Shown piece by piece: positions 53,643-62,828 of a stretch of DNA of 64,000 bases. Location: positions 62,001-126,000 of the forward strand of contig CAMCMB010000005.1 in NCBI GenBank assembly GCA_945875845.1, in the 5' to 3' direction. Made by a program: the position numbers and the translations under genes. The DNA is from Pirellula staleyi DSM 6068. Lineage in GTDB: Bacteria; Planctomycetota; Planctomycetia; Pirellulales; Pirellulaceae. How positions within the stretch are numbered: the first letter of the stretch is position 1; every line of letters starts with the position of its first letter. Below the pieces are notes generated by a model. It searched no databases. It worked only from the letters and a program-made list of their open reading frames with translations, and was not told the DNA's origin.

Positions 53643-55049
53643 CTAGAACGTAAAGACCATGTCACCACCGCATGCGACTTGGCTCGATTCTCCGTTTTCA
53701 TTGAATCCGTAGCGTTGACGATCCCAGACCCAACGGGCTTCTGGGCGTAGCATCAAGTTCGAATTCACTCTGTAGTTGATGCCAGCTGTGTAGTTGAAAT
53801 TGTCGTCGTTCTTGACGTTGTTAAACGCAGCACCGCTGAAATTGAACCACTCAAAACGATTTCCAATCGAAACACAATCGTTTACCTTGTAGATCAGGTA
53901 ATTAATATTTCCATACGTATTACGATACGTAGTACGGTCGTTCGTGTGGGTGTACAGAACGTCTGTTTGCGAGATGTAAGTCAGCTTCTCGGTCAGATTG
54001 GCTGTCAAAATCAGGTTATGAACTCCTCCATTTTCGCCAACGGCACCCGCATTGCGGTCACCGAACCGGCCAAGAACCGTTGTGTACAACACGGTGAATG
54101 TGTCGTTCAGCTTCTTCTTGAAACCGCCGATGTAAGCATCGCCGTTATCGTCAAAGCCGCTGTCCCAACCCATGACGTATCCATTGTACAACTGAGTGTC
54201 AGCGTCAACATTGTAGGTCGACAAGGCACCCGTATGGGTGAACGGCTCAGCGTTGTAGAAGGTGAATTGACGACTGTAGAAGAAGTTGCCAGTGGATTGG
54301 ACGACTTCGTTACCAACGATGGTAAAGAAGTGCCCGACCTTGACCGACAAATCCCCTGCTGCAACTTCGCCGTACAACTGCGGAATCGCATGCCCGTACG
54401 CTCCGCCATTGTCCCATGATCTGTCCCAGTGATTTGGGTTAGTGTCAATGCCGAACGCTTGCGTGTCGGGAGCATCGGTACCGTACACGTAATCGATGCG
54501 TCCACCGAACCCCAGGCCATTGCTACCGTCAGCTACCTTTTCCGCATAGAGCCATTGTTGGCTGAGTTGTACGTTACCATCATAGTTATTGAAATTGAAA
54601 TTAGTGTTGCGATCGTGGTATCCAACACTTGTCCATCCGCCGACATTGAGTCCAGCGATTCCATCGGGTGCAAGCTTCCATGGATCTCCCAAGTTGCAAT
54701 CCCCACCTAGCAAGCCGAGTCCGAGCAAACCGCCCGCACCGCAACCGCCCTTGCAGCCCATTCCGCCACAACCGCAGCTGGCCATACTATCGCAACTGCT
54801 GCCTTTCCCGTCGCAAATCGCAGCGACGTCGCAAGCTGGACCGTTGTCAGAGCATCCGGAAGCCGATGTTGCGGCGCCACTGGCTGTTGCAATGGGTGCT
54901 GGAGCTTGTGAGGCCGCACCATCTTGGTAATAGCTGTAGTAAGATGCTGGATAATATCTTGGGTTGGATCGGTTTGATTGACCGAAGGCCGTTCCCGCGA
55001 AGCAAGCGCTTGCAATCATTGCACTTAGCGCAAATTTGCTCATTTTCAT
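53643..55049 (-). CDS. Putative beta-barrel porin (BBP2/OmpL-like) with Cys-rich head
   Basis: About 468 residues from the ATG at 55049, preceded by AGGAG at 11-12 bases. Signal peptide MKMSKFALSAMIASACFAGTAFG. The next 100 residues are Ser/Ala/Gly and Cys rich, with about fourteen Cys including GCGGMGCKGGCGAGG, then a barrel region with aromatic-ended strands (LNVGGWTSVGYHDRNTNF, LSQQWLYAEKV, GGRIDYVYGTD, LSVKVGHFFTIVGNEV, FTYNFDKS-like) and a C-terminal strand WVWDRQRYGFNENG ... GGDMVFTF. Matches planctomycete putative beta-barrel porin 2 proteins. Its own terminator follows. Confidence 0.85.
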   Translation of the reverse strand: MKMSKFALSAMIASACFAGTAFGQSNRSNPRYYPASYYSYYQDGAASQAPAPIATASGAATSASGCSDNGPACDVAAICDGKGSSCDSMASCGCGGMGCKGGCGAGGLLGLGLLGGDCNLGDPWKLAPDGIAGLNVGGWTSVGYHDRNTNFNFNNYDGNVQLSQQWLYAEKVADGSNGLGFGGRIDYVYGTDAPDTQAFGIDTNPNHWDRSWDNGGAYGHAIPQLYGEVAAGDLSVKVGHFFTIVGNEVVQSTGNFFYSRQFTFYNAEPFTHTGALSTYNVDADTQLYNGYVMGWDSGFDDNGDAYIGGFKKKLNDTFTVLYTTVLGRFGDRNAGAVGENGGVHNLILTANLTEKLTYISQTDVLYTHTNDRTTYRNTYGNINYLIYKVNDCVSIGNRFEWFNFSGAAFNNVKNDDNFNYTAGINYRVNSNLMLRPEARWVWDRQRYGFNENGESSQVACGGDMVFTF

Positions 55050-55406
55050 AGTTCTGGAACTCCTATCCTGAACGAGGTTGAAACGCATTAGCGTTTTTGT
55101 GACGGCCTAAACACAAAGGCCCATTTTTCATTTGTGTTGCGGCCACGGACTTGGCAGACAGGCATCTTGCCCCTCTTTTGAGAGTGTTTTCTGGTTCATC
55201 CATGAACGCTACACAACCGAGTTTATCGGAGGAGAGATTGTAAGAAATTCACGTTAAGTAAGATTGCCCCGAATACCGGTGCAATCGAATTGAAGGAAAC
55301 TGGTAAACTGTTCCGAATACGCTGAGATTGTCGCGGCCGGTTGCCGGGGGTGGATAATCACACCAGACGCAAATGTGATGCTGTTCAAAATGAAAACAAT
55401 AAATCT
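55050..55406. other. Divergent intergenic region between porin and adh
   Basis: No gene. Two small hairpins: AAACGC-atta-GCGTTT (55081-55096) and AACACAAA / TTTGTGTT (55110-55117 and 55131-55138). Both lie in the porin 5' leader and may affect its message. Promoters for the two divergent genes must be here, but I could not single one out. Confidence 0.5.
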
Positions 55407-56600
55407 ATGCAGGAATTTGACTATCAACTTCGTCCAAGAATCATCTTTGGTCCACACACGGTGCAACGCCTCGGGAGCCTAGCAAAAGAACTAGGTTGTG
55501 CGCGTGCATTGGTCGTCAGCGACCCTGGCGTAGTGAATGCAGGCATTTATTCCTTCGGCATGGAAAGTCTGCGCAGTGTCGGAGTCGAAGTCCTAGGGTT
55601 TCATGATTTAGCCGAGAATCCAAATACCCATCATGTGGACTTAGGTGTGCAACGTGCTAGAGAATTTCAACCTGACTTGCTGGTTGGACTCGGCGGTGGT
55701 TCGAGCATGGATTGTGCGAAAGGAATTAATTTCCTTTACTCGTGCGGTGGCCGCATGAGCGACTATTGGGGGGTCGGCAAAGCAACACACCCGATGCTTC
55801 CGATGATAGCAATCCCTACGACTTCGGGGACTGGGAGTGAGACTCAGTCCTTTGCATTGATCAGCGATTCGGAAACGCACGTCAAGATGGCGTGCGGAGA
55901 TCCCAAAGCGGCCTGTCGGGTCGCAATTCTAGACCCTGCGTTAACCCTCACGCAACCCAACTCGGTAACGGCATTGACTGGGATTGATGCTATGACGCAC
56001 GCTTTGGAAACGTTTGTCTGCAACAAGCGCACGCCAATCTCGGAATGCTATTCGCGTGAGGCTTGGCAATTGCTGTCGCGCAGCTTTTCGTACGTTCTTG
56101 AAACAGGGGACGATGTCAACGCACGAGGACGAATGCAATTGGGAGCGTGCTTCGCCGGAATGGCCATCGAAGCGTCGATGTTGGGTGCAGCTCACGCACT
56201 TGCTAACCCGCTAACCGCCATGCTGGGTGTTGCACACGGGCAAGCGGTCGGCTTGATGATGCCGCACGTCATTCGTTTCAACAGTGCGGTCGTCGAAAAA
56301 CGATATGCCGAACTTGCGTCTTTACTGCCACATGACAAGTCCAGGACGACACAAAAGGCTTCGGATCGAGTGGCTGATGTGTTCAAGGGTTGGATGCAAG
56401 AAGCCGAGTTAGCAACGTCGTTGGAGAGATTACCTCAGTGGCCGAGCCAATCCAAAGCAAACTCAGAGGATACGCACTTGCTTTTGGGACAACTTGCGGA
56501 CTCCGCTTCAAAACAGTGGACCGCTGCGTTTAATCCCCGGCCAGCCTCGCAGCCGGAGATGTTGCAAATTTACCAAGCTGCGTTGAAGTCCGAGACGTGA
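55407..56600 (+). CDS. Iron-containing alcohol dehydrogenase
   Basis: About 397 residues from the ATG at 55407 (MQEFDYQLRPRIIFGPHTVQRLG); the ORF is open to 55341 without a supporting site. Group III Fe-dependent ADH fold: G-G-G-S-S-M-D-C-A-K (about 94-103) binds the nucleotide; PTTSGTGSE (about 133-141); the Fe-binding ALAHAL-like GAAHALANPLTAMLGVAHGQAVGLMMPHVIRFN carries His residues of the metal site. Oxidises primary alcohols or reduces aldehydes with NAD(P); substrate undetermined. The downstream gene converges with it. Confidence 0.88.
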   Translation: MQEFDYQLRPRIIFGPHTVQRLGSLAKELGCARALVVSDPGVVNAGIYSFGMESLRSVGVEVLGFHDLAENPNTHHVDLGVQRAREFQPDLLVGLGGGSSMDCAKGINFLYSCGGRMSDYWGVGKATHPMLPMIAIPTTSGTGSETQSFALISDSETHVKMACGDPKAACRVAILDPALTLTQPNSVTALTGIDAMTHALETFVCNKRTPISECYSREAWQLLSRSFSYVLETGDDVNARGRMQLGACFAGMAIEASMLGAAHALANPLTAMLGVAHGQAVGLMMPHVIRFNSAVVEKRYAELASLLPHDKSRTTQKASDRVADVFKGWMQEAELATSLERLPQWPSQSKANSEDTHLLLGQLADSASKQWTAAFNPRPASQPEMLQIYQAALKSET

Positions 56601-56619
56601 CTCCCAAGTGATACTCATT

Positions 56620-56720
56620 TTGTTAGCGGAACAGCGCAAGCTGTCCGGTGAGGATTGGAATACCACTTGGCAAATCACCGCACCGGGAGGCACGCCCAGC
56701 GCGATAGCGCTGGGCGTGCC
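56620..56720. repeat. Hairpin with 14-bp stem, GATA loop, plus REP-like arm
   Basis: GTTAGCGGAACAGCGCAAGCTGTCCGG (56620-56650) is one arm of the family at 28099-28160. Then GGCACGCCCAGCGC (56689-56702), loop GATA, GCGCTGGGCGTGCC (56707-56720): perfect 14-bp stem. It lies between two convergent genes, so it could terminate either, but no long T-run follows. Confidence 0.8.
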
Positions 56721-56757
56721 ACTCAAGGTACAGCTAGAATTCAAACTGCCACTCACA

Positions 56758-58296
56758 TCAATCCTTGCCGGCGGTAATACCAGTCCAATCATCAGTTCGA
56801 AACGGTGTTAGCGGCAAGCCGTTTTGACTGAACATGTTGCAGATCGGATTTTGTGCCCATGCATAGCGAACCGAAACGGGTGCAGGTACGCTTGCGGACT
56901 TAACCTCAATACGACCGTCAGGCAGGATTTTTGCGTCTGCGTTGTAGAATTTCTTGTCTTCGCCAGCGATCGTGAAGCCTCTGGGTTCGTTCACATCAAA
57001 CGGACGCCAGCCTTTGCCGACATGGGCAAACTTAAGCGCGATTCCCCCCTCGATTTTTTCCATCGATTCGTATCGTGGGCTTTGAAATTCGATTGCCTGG
57101 TCGTACTGTTTCGCAAGTGCCCACCTCGCCAACCGTCGTGCAACATCCACCTTATTCTTGGGGTGAATATCTTTTCCCTCACCGATATCGATAATCACTG
57201 CTTGGCCACTATTGGCTAACTTATCCATTGTCATGGTTTGCGCCTCTCGCAATTCGGACCAATCGCTATCGCCCGGCTCGGTGCGTTCTGGCTGGAAGTC
57301 CGCGAGTTGAACCCAATAAAATGGAAAATCACCTTGTCCCCATTCTTTGCGCCAGTTGTCGATCATGAAAGGGAACAGGTCACGGTACTGATACGCTCGC
57401 CCAGCGTTCGATTCGCCTTGATACCAAATGGCTCCTTTGATTCCGTAACCTAAGTGCGACTTGAGTACGCCGTTGTAGATGTTGCCTGGTCTGGCGTTCC
57501 CTCTCATCTGTCCTTGAAGTCCGTTCAGCTCCTTGTTTTCGGCTTCCGTGCGATCTGTCTTGGCGGACAAGGCCGCAAATCTCTCTTCGACTCCTGTCCA
57601 TCGCTTCAAAAGTCCTGCAAAGCGAACGTCCGATTTCATCCAATCTCGATTGACCCATGCTTCGGCGGCCGAGCCACCCCAGGCGTTGTTGATCATGCCG
57701 ATCGGTGTACCCGTCGTTTGATGAATTTGTCTCGCAAAGAAATAACCCACTGCCGAAAATCCTGACACAGTGCTTGGCCCACTGACCATCCATTTGCGAT
57801 CATCGTGACTCCAGATCGGGTCCTGTGTTCCGATTTGAGGGAAGTTGATCATGCGGATGTTGGGGAAGTTGGACGTCAGTTTCTCGAGGTCGGCGTCGTT
57901 CGAGGACGCTACCGTCCATTGCATGTTGGATTGGCCAGAGCAGATCCAAACTTCGCCAACCAAGACATCGTTGATTTCAACGACGCTCGAGCCTTTGACC
58001 GTAAGCTTGATCGGATTGCCACTGGCCTTCATGGATGGGAGCTTCGTCTCCCAGTTACCTTTGGTATCCGCTTTGGTTTCGAGGGTTTTGTCGGCGATCG
58101 AGATCGAAAGGCTTTCGCCGGCTGTGGCAGTACCCCAAATGCGATTCTCTTGGCCTTGTTGCAAAACCATATGGTCCGAGAAAATATTCGGCAACTTGAC
58201 ATCTGCATGCACTGGCACAAATCCAGATGAAACGCAACAAGAAAATGCTGTGATCGCAAGCAAGCGCATCGAAGATCGATGAAACGTAATTTTCAT
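56758..58296 (-). CDS. Sialate O-acetylesterase (SGNH type)
   Basis: 512 residues; exported (MKITFHRSSMRLLAITAFSCCVSSGFVPVHA). N-terminal beta-sandwich region (about 33-110) with IFSDHMVLQQGQENRIWGTATAGE, then the SGNH/GDSL-like esterase core with catalytic Ser in I-C-S-G-Q-S-N-M-Q-W (about 119-128), NNAWGGSAAEAWVNRDWM, GAIWYQGESNAGRAYQYRDLFPFMI, and GEGKDIHPKNKVDVARRL, which gives the Asp/His pair. Removes O-acetyl groups from sialic acids or related sugars. Fits the glycan-degrading theme of the window. Confidence 0.9.
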   Translation of the reverse strand: MKITFHRSSMRLLAITAFSCCVSSGFVPVHADVKLPNIFSDHMVLQQGQENRIWGTATAGESLSISIADKTLETKADTKGNWETKLPSMKASGNPIKLTVKGSSVVEINDVLVGEVWICSGQSNMQWTVASSNDADLEKLTSNFPNIRMINFPQIGTQDPIWSHDDRKWMVSGPSTVSGFSAVGYFFARQIHQTTGTPIGMINNAWGGSAAEAWVNRDWMKSDVRFAGLLKRWTGVEERFAALSAKTDRTEAENKELNGLQGQMRGNARPGNIYNGVLKSHLGYGIKGAIWYQGESNAGRAYQYRDLFPFMIDNWRKEWGQGDFPFYWVQLADFQPERTEPGDSDWSELREAQTMTMDKLANSGQAVIIDIGEGKDIHPKNKVDVARRLARWALAKQYDQAIEFQSPRYESMEKIEGGIALKFAHVGKGWRPFDVNEPRGFTIAGEDKKFYNADAKILPDGRIEVKSASVPAPVSVRYAWAQNPICNMFSQNGLPLTPFRTDDWTGITAGKD

Positions 58297-58354
58297 AACA
58301 GGCGGGTCCTATACTAAGAAAGGGAGGAAATGGGTTGGCATCGTAAAGACGCGT

Positions 58355-59578
58355 CTAAACGACACCAAAAAGGTAGGCTATTTGCCGCCACAAGGAATGG
58401 TGCAATATGCAAATCCCGATAAGGCAAATGCTAGGCACAAACGCTTCGACGGACTTAAAGCTTTGAGTGGAAACCGAGCGAGACGACCAGATGGCTCGTA
58501 TCATTCCGTAGACAATCAAACTACACAATACGATAGTCACAACGCTTTGCCAACCTAGTACCGATCCAATTAAAAAACATTGGAGGATCCAGTGCCGCTG
58601 CACAACGGTGTCGTCGCTTTTCACAATCAGCAACGAAGAAACCCAACCCAAACCCAATCCTGACAAACCGCCCAACAGAATGGAGACCAGCGGATTTGCG
58701 ATCGGCCCGAGTTTTCCAATCAGGCTGCGTTGGAATGGTTCGCTCCAAGTTACGAAATCCAGCGAAGGATTGATGATTTTCGGGCAAGCAATCGCGGTTG
58801 CGATCACGAGAAACGGCAAAATGGGGAACGGTTTTCGGCCTTCGTTCGCAACGCCAAGCATGATCAGAACGGCAAACATGCCGGCATGAGAAAGGGCTGC
58901 AGCAATCAGGTGCCATTGCGTAAAAAGGACCAGAGACGTCAGCCCGCTTCGCCCTGACGAATCCCAATGGGGTAAGTTCGATCCTGCGGAGACCAATTCC
59001 CAAAGACCAATCCACACAAAAATCGCACCAATGACCACCTCGATGATGAGGTAGCGAGGCGCAATCGGTAACCGGCACGTGCGACATTTGCCTTGGACAA
59101 GCAACCAACCAAGAACGGGCGTATTGTCGAGAAAGCTCAGGCGCGTGTTGCAATATGGACATTTCGAACCGCCAAAAACGATCGTTCTGCCCTCAGGCAT
59201 TCGCCCCGCCACGACGTTCAAGAAACTGCCTATGCTCGCACCGAGATAAAAGAACCATCCAACGAACAAAAACTCGCACGTTCTCAACAAGTTTCTCGTG
59301 GACCACTTGAGGGCGAGCTCCGGTGGGAGCATTTTTTTGGGAAATCGCGATCGAAAAAGTCCAACTTGAAACTCCGGCAGGACGAAAACGTAAAAGACGT
59401 AAACGCAAAATAGACAGATCGCAATGGTGAGCAACGGCCAATTCGTGCGTTTCCGCTTCGGCCGCTTTCGCCTCGACAAGGGTTGCGGGGCCTCGCTGGT
59501 AAACTCGACATGGACGGGTGCATTTTCGGATAGCTCGAACGGCGTTTCATTTGCCATCGGCTGGGTTGTATCGCTCAA
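58355..59578 (-). CDS. A24-type prepilin peptidase relative, catalytic Asp not visible
   Basis: 407-residue polytopic membrane protein. The N-terminal peptidase A24 domain with zinc ribbon is clear: GASIGSFLNVVAGRMPEGRTIVFGGSKCPYCN (about 115-145) with C-x-x-C, then DNTPVLGWLLVQGKCRTCRLPIAPRYLIIEVVIG, the second C-x-x-C. Downstream, the typical Asp motifs are not found: where I-D-l-x-x-x-x-P-D is expected, GVANEGRKPFP is read, and the G-x-G-D motif is replaced by GLGLGWVSS. It may be a degenerate or divergent maturation protease of the pilin operon at 6.7-27.7 kb, or only its methyltransferase half. The start overlaps the next gene's stop by four bases (ATGA). Confidence 0.7.
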   Translation of the reverse strand: MSDTTQPMANETPFELSENAPVHVEFTSEAPQPLSRRKRPKRKRTNWPLLTIAICLFCVYVFYVFVLPEFQVGLFRSRFPKKMLPPELALKWSTRNLLRTCEFLFVGWFFYLGASIGSFLNVVAGRMPEGRTIVFGGSKCPYCNTRLSFLDNTPVLGWLLVQGKCRTCRLPIAPRYLIIEVVIGAIFVWIGLWELVSAGSNLPHWDSSGRSGLTSLVLFTQWHLIAAALSHAGMFAVLIMLGVANEGRKPFPILPFLVIATAIACPKIINPSLDFVTWSEPFQRSLIGKLGPIANPLVSILLGGLSGLGLGWVSSLLIVKSDDTVVQRHWILQCFLIGSVLGWQSVVTIVLCSLIVYGMIRAIWSSRSVSTQSFKSVEAFVPSICLIGICILHHSLWRQIAYLFGVV

Positions 59579-61152
59579 AACGCTCCCCGTTGTTTCTGGA
59601 ATTGTTTCAGTAAGTCTTTGAGTGGATCCGTCGTCGCTGGTGCAGGGCTGTTGCGTTCCAAGTCTCGCTGACTGAGCTTGCGCACGGCACCGGGATTGCG
59701 TGCATCCTCCGCAATTCGGTAGGCATCGATGTCTGCTTGCGCTGGCAAATCGTCACCAGGCGGTACTAGAAAAAAGCCGACCGCACGGGGTTGGTAGTTG
59801 ATGTCTTCGATTGGATTGGGACTTTTCCCTGTTCGATCGATTGCGATCGATTGCAAGAATTCTTCGTAGACGCTGATATCATATAAAACGCTCGATGGAA
59901 TGGCTGTTTTGAATTGCTGCTGTTGCCAGTTTCCGAATGCATCCAACGTCTCCACCGTTTCGACAATGGTCGCACCAGCGTCGCGATCCAACTGGATACG
60001 CTCACTGCCGCGCGAAGGGATTCGCAATTTTTGAAGTTGCTGCGGATTGCGGCGGTCGGCAACCAAAACCAGCAACGTATCGCTGTGGGAATTGACGATT
60101 TGCACGGTTGTCGAACCCAGCGGTTGGTTCGGCACGACTTGATGTTGAGTTGTTCTGAACTGAGGCTGCGGCAACACAAACGTAGGGGTCTGTGGCCACC
60201 AAACTTGCCAAGGGTTATAGGTGATCGGCTGCAGAAACAGCCCTTGGTTTGGAACGCAAGTAAGCCCCATGCCTTGGTACATCACGTTTTCGAAACAATA
60301 GCCTCCACCAGAGATGTTTTGGATACGCCAGAGTTGGTCGGCTCCATTGTGGATCGGAAGCAGCGAAAGTGGCAATGAGCCTGTCGCCCCACCCAGTCTG
60401 CGGTTGCCGAGTCGGGTATACATGAGATTTGCGTTGGGAACATTTCCCAATCCGATCGCGAACCAGTCATTCTGAAAGCGTTGTTGAAGGCGTACGACAT
60501 TGGTCGACACAGGTGCGATGTACCAGGCGGCGTCGACACCGGTCGCTTGATTGACGAAGCCGAGCTGATTGCCCCCCTGCATGGACAGAAATTGTCGCTC
60601 GTTGATGTTGCCAGAGGCCAACGACATGGCCGTCATTTGGGGCAAGTTCAACAGGTTGCCGGCAGAGCCAGAAGTTGCTCCCTGGCTTTGGTTATTCCTC
60701 ATTCGACCGAGCAGACCCACATCCTCTAGCCCAGGTGGAAGGACATCGGCGGACGGGTTCGACAGAGCAATCTGCTGCGATGCAACGATGTTCATCTTGC
60801 TCCATACAAATTGCACCTGGCCATTCTGAAGCGTTCCAATTTGCATTCGGCCAGAGTTGTTGGCCGGCCATCGGATGACTTGTTGTGCTTGTCTAGAACT
60901 ATAACCCAGCAACAATTGATCCGTTGTGTCGTAGCGTGGAGCACGCTGGTATCGTGTGACAGAACCAGTCGGGTCTTGCACGGAAAGTTCGTTGGGAGTT
61001 ATTCTAGCTATCGACGGATCGGCGAGTCCTTGCGCAGAAAGCTCAAACGTCCCCGACTCGAGCGGGTTCTGGGCTTCCATGGGACCGGCCTGCAACCCAA
61101 TGAGAAGGAAAGCGAACAGCCCGGTGAATCGGACCGTTTTCCTTTTGGACAT
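59575..61152 (-). CDS. Secreted unknown protein with lectin-like text
   Basis: About 525 residues from the ATG at 61152 (MSKRKTVRFTGLFAFLLIGLQAGPMEA, signal peptide). The middle (about 185-300) holds NQLGFVNQATGVDAAWYIAPV, FAIGLGNVPNANLMYTRLG and LWRIQNISGGGYCFEN, which look like ricin-type beta-trefoil text (QxW-like repeats), and a Gln-rich WWPQTPTFVLPQPQFRTTQ follows. The last 120 residues are polar. I do not recognise an assigned family. It is co-transcribed with the A24-like gene (four-base overlap). Confidence 0.55.
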   Translation of the reverse strand: MSKRKTVRFTGLFAFLLIGLQAGPMEAQNPLESGTFELSAQGLADPSIARITPNELSVQDPTGSVTRYQRAPRYDTTDQLLLGYSSRQAQQVIRWPANNSGRMQIGTLQNGQVQFVWSKMNIVASQQIALSNPSADVLPPGLEDVGLLGRMRNNQSQGATSGSAGNLLNLPQMTAMSLASGNINERQFLSMQGGNQLGFVNQATGVDAAWYIAPVSTNVVRLQQRFQNDWFAIGLGNVPNANLMYTRLGNRRLGGATGSLPLSLLPIHNGADQLWRIQNISGGGYCFENVMYQGMGLTCVPNQGLFLQPITYNPWQVWWPQTPTFVLPQPQFRTTQHQVVPNQPLGSTTVQIVNSHSDTLLVLVADRRNPQQLQKLRIPSRGSERIQLDRDAGATIVETVETLDAFGNWQQQQFKTAIPSSVLYDISVYEEFLQSIAIDRTGKSPNPIEDINYQPRAVGFFLVPPGDDLPAQADIDAYRIAEDARNPGAVRKLSQRDLERNSPAPATTDPLKDLLKQFQKQRGAF

Positions 61153-61184
61153 GCAACGCACCAACATGCTCCAACTCCAGTACG

Positions 61185-61227
61185 AATAGACGAGTAGACG
61201 AGTAGACGAGTAGACGAGTAGACGAAT
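61185..61227. repeat. 8-base tandem repeat GACGAGTA
   Basis: Five consecutive copies of gacgagta (last ones drifting to gacgaata) between the secreted unknown and HolA gene. Slippage-prone; no function visible. Confidence 0.8.
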
Positions 61228-61230
61228 AGA

Positions 61231-62292
61231 CTAACCCAATTTCATGATCAACGCTTCGAGAGCCAGTCGTGCACGAGGATCGCTGCTGTGACTCCCCTTG
61301 AGCTTGAGGTCAAGATCCACCAACCCTGCGAGCATCGCTTTGGCGCGAGGTCGACCAATTCGCTTCAATCGCGATTCGGCCTTGGCCACCTCGTAAGGTT
61401 TGAATCCAGCTCGCTCCAAAGCCGCCGACAACGGTATTCTACTATCAACTCGCTCCGATTGCTCCACGAGTTGTGCGGCTAACCCAAATCTTCTGAGCGA
61501 CCAAGAAAGCTGGGCCATCAATCCGATCGCATTTTGGCCCGCCATTAGCAATTTGTCCAACTGTTCGATCGCCAACGCAACACGACCGTCGGCGATGGCA
61601 TCCGCCAATTCCCAAGCAGTCTGGGTCCGCCAGCCACCGACCAATTCCGCAACGCGTCCGTCGGGCACGTCCCCCGAGCTATTGGCAAACAAAGCCAGTT
61701 TTGCCAGTTCGCAATCGATTAAACCGCAAATGGCCCCAATTCGTTCCATGATGAGCGAACTTTGTCTCGGTGACAATTGAAGGCCATGTTTGGATTTGGC
61801 CCATCCGATGATCCATTTCTGCATGGCTTTTTCGTCGGGAGGGGTGCAGTTTACCAAAAAACCGTTTTTGGCGATCAATTTGTACAGTTTGGTATTGGCA
61901 GCGAGCGTCTGCAACTCAAGCACCAAACTTGAGTCCGGAGCGAAGTTTTCAGCCCAGCGTTCGAGTGCCTCGCGGTTCTTGGTAACAAATTTGTCCGCCC
62001 CGCGTACGATCGCAAGTCGTCCGCCCCCGGAATCGAACAAGGAGCGAGTCGCAAGCTCATCGTGCACATCTCGCCAACTATCCTCGTCGCCGTCGTACGC
62101 GCGAATCGTTTCTGAATCGAGTTTGGAGCTCTCGATCCAGTGATGAATGGCCATTCGCCGCAAAAAGTCATCCGATCCAAAGCACGCGATGATGGGAGGC
62201 ATTGGAGTTGCGGGATTCGACTCCATGAAATCAAAGGCATGGATCGCGGTCGGTTTGGAAGCAGTTTTTTCCGATGCTGTCTTGGCAGCCAT
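61231..62292 (-). CDS. holA: DNA polymerase III delta subunit
   Basis: Clamp-loader delta subunit, about 353 residues from the ATG at 62292 (MAAKTASEK); the longer frame to 62370 adds no conserved residues. PPIIACFGSDDFLRRMAIHHWIE, RLAIVRGADKFVTKNREALERW, SSLVLELQTLAANTKLYKLI and NCTPPDEKAMQKWIIGWAK are the HolA N-terminal domains; GQNAIGLMAQLSWSLRRFGLAAQL and the ending DLDLKLKGSHSSDPRARLALEALIMKL are the C-terminal collar domain. Opens the beta clamp during replication. Confidence 0.92.
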   Translation of the reverse strand: MAAKTASEKTASKPTAIHAFDFMESNPATPMPPIIACFGSDDFLRRMAIHHWIESSKLDSETIRAYDGDEDSWRDVHDELATRSLFDSGGGRLAIVRGADKFVTKNREALERWAENFAPDSSLVLELQTLAANTKLYKLIAKNGFLVNCTPPDEKAMQKWIIGWAKSKHGLQLSPRQSSLIMERIGAICGLIDCELAKLALFANSSGDVPDGRVAELVGGWRTQTAWELADAIADGRVALAIEQLDKLLMAGQNAIGLMAQLSWSLRRFGLAAQLVEQSERVDSRIPLSAALERAGFKPYEVAKAESRLKRIGRPRAKAMLAGLVDLDLKLKGSHSSDPRARLALEALIMKLG

Positions 62293-62370
62293 ATTCAATG
62301 CATTCGAAAGCGAGAACCGAATTGCAAAACAAGTCGATGGTTTATCACAGTCCATCGCGAATTGCAACAA

Positions 62371-62828
62371 ACAGTAGAACCTTTGCCAAGCTTTCCACGC
62401 CTATAGCCTTCACGCTGGGCGTGCTGCGCCGGGAGCGGACCGCCTAGGTCTTCGATGCCGAAGCGATGCTGATAGCGACAGCTCATCAGCGCCGCTCGGG
62501 TCGGCGTGCAGAACGATCCGTTCGCATACGCATCGGTGAATCGCACCCCTCGCACCGCGATGCTGTCGATGTTGGGCTTGGAGGCAGGCGAGTCCGCGGC
62601 TTGCAACGCGGCCAGCGGCAAGTGCAGCAGGGCAAGGAATGCAATGGCTTGTTTCACGGTGTCGGATGGATCGGTTGTGGTTTGGGAAAATAGAATAATA
62701 TGGAATATAGATGAATCGCAATTCCATCGGTTACGATTTCTTTAGGGCTTGTTTGGATTTTTCCGATGCGTTGTCGGTACCATCGAACCAATTCTTGACC
62801 ACGTTTCTAAAATGACTGCGAATCTTGG
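62371..62828. other. Gap holding a sulfatase remnant
   Basis: Apart from the pseudogene at 62410-62657 (minus strand) this stretch contains no gene. The antiporter start is at 62829. Confidence 0.6.
62410..62657 (-). pseudogene. Sulfatase remnant with an internal deletion
   Basis: Signal peptide MKQAIAFLALLHLPLAALQA, then KPNI joined directly to DSIAVRGVRFTDAYANGSFCTPTRAALMSCRYQHRFGIEDLGGPLPAQ. In an intact arylsulfatase, KPNI is followed by LxILxDDxGYxD and about 30 residues before TPNIDSIA, so the metal-binding part is missing; the deletion sits between two NI codon pairs and could be by recombination. The formylglycine signature C-T-P-T-R survives. The frame ends after about 80 residues, with unrelated text. 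A gene of 450 or more residues reduced to a fragment. Confidence 0.8.
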
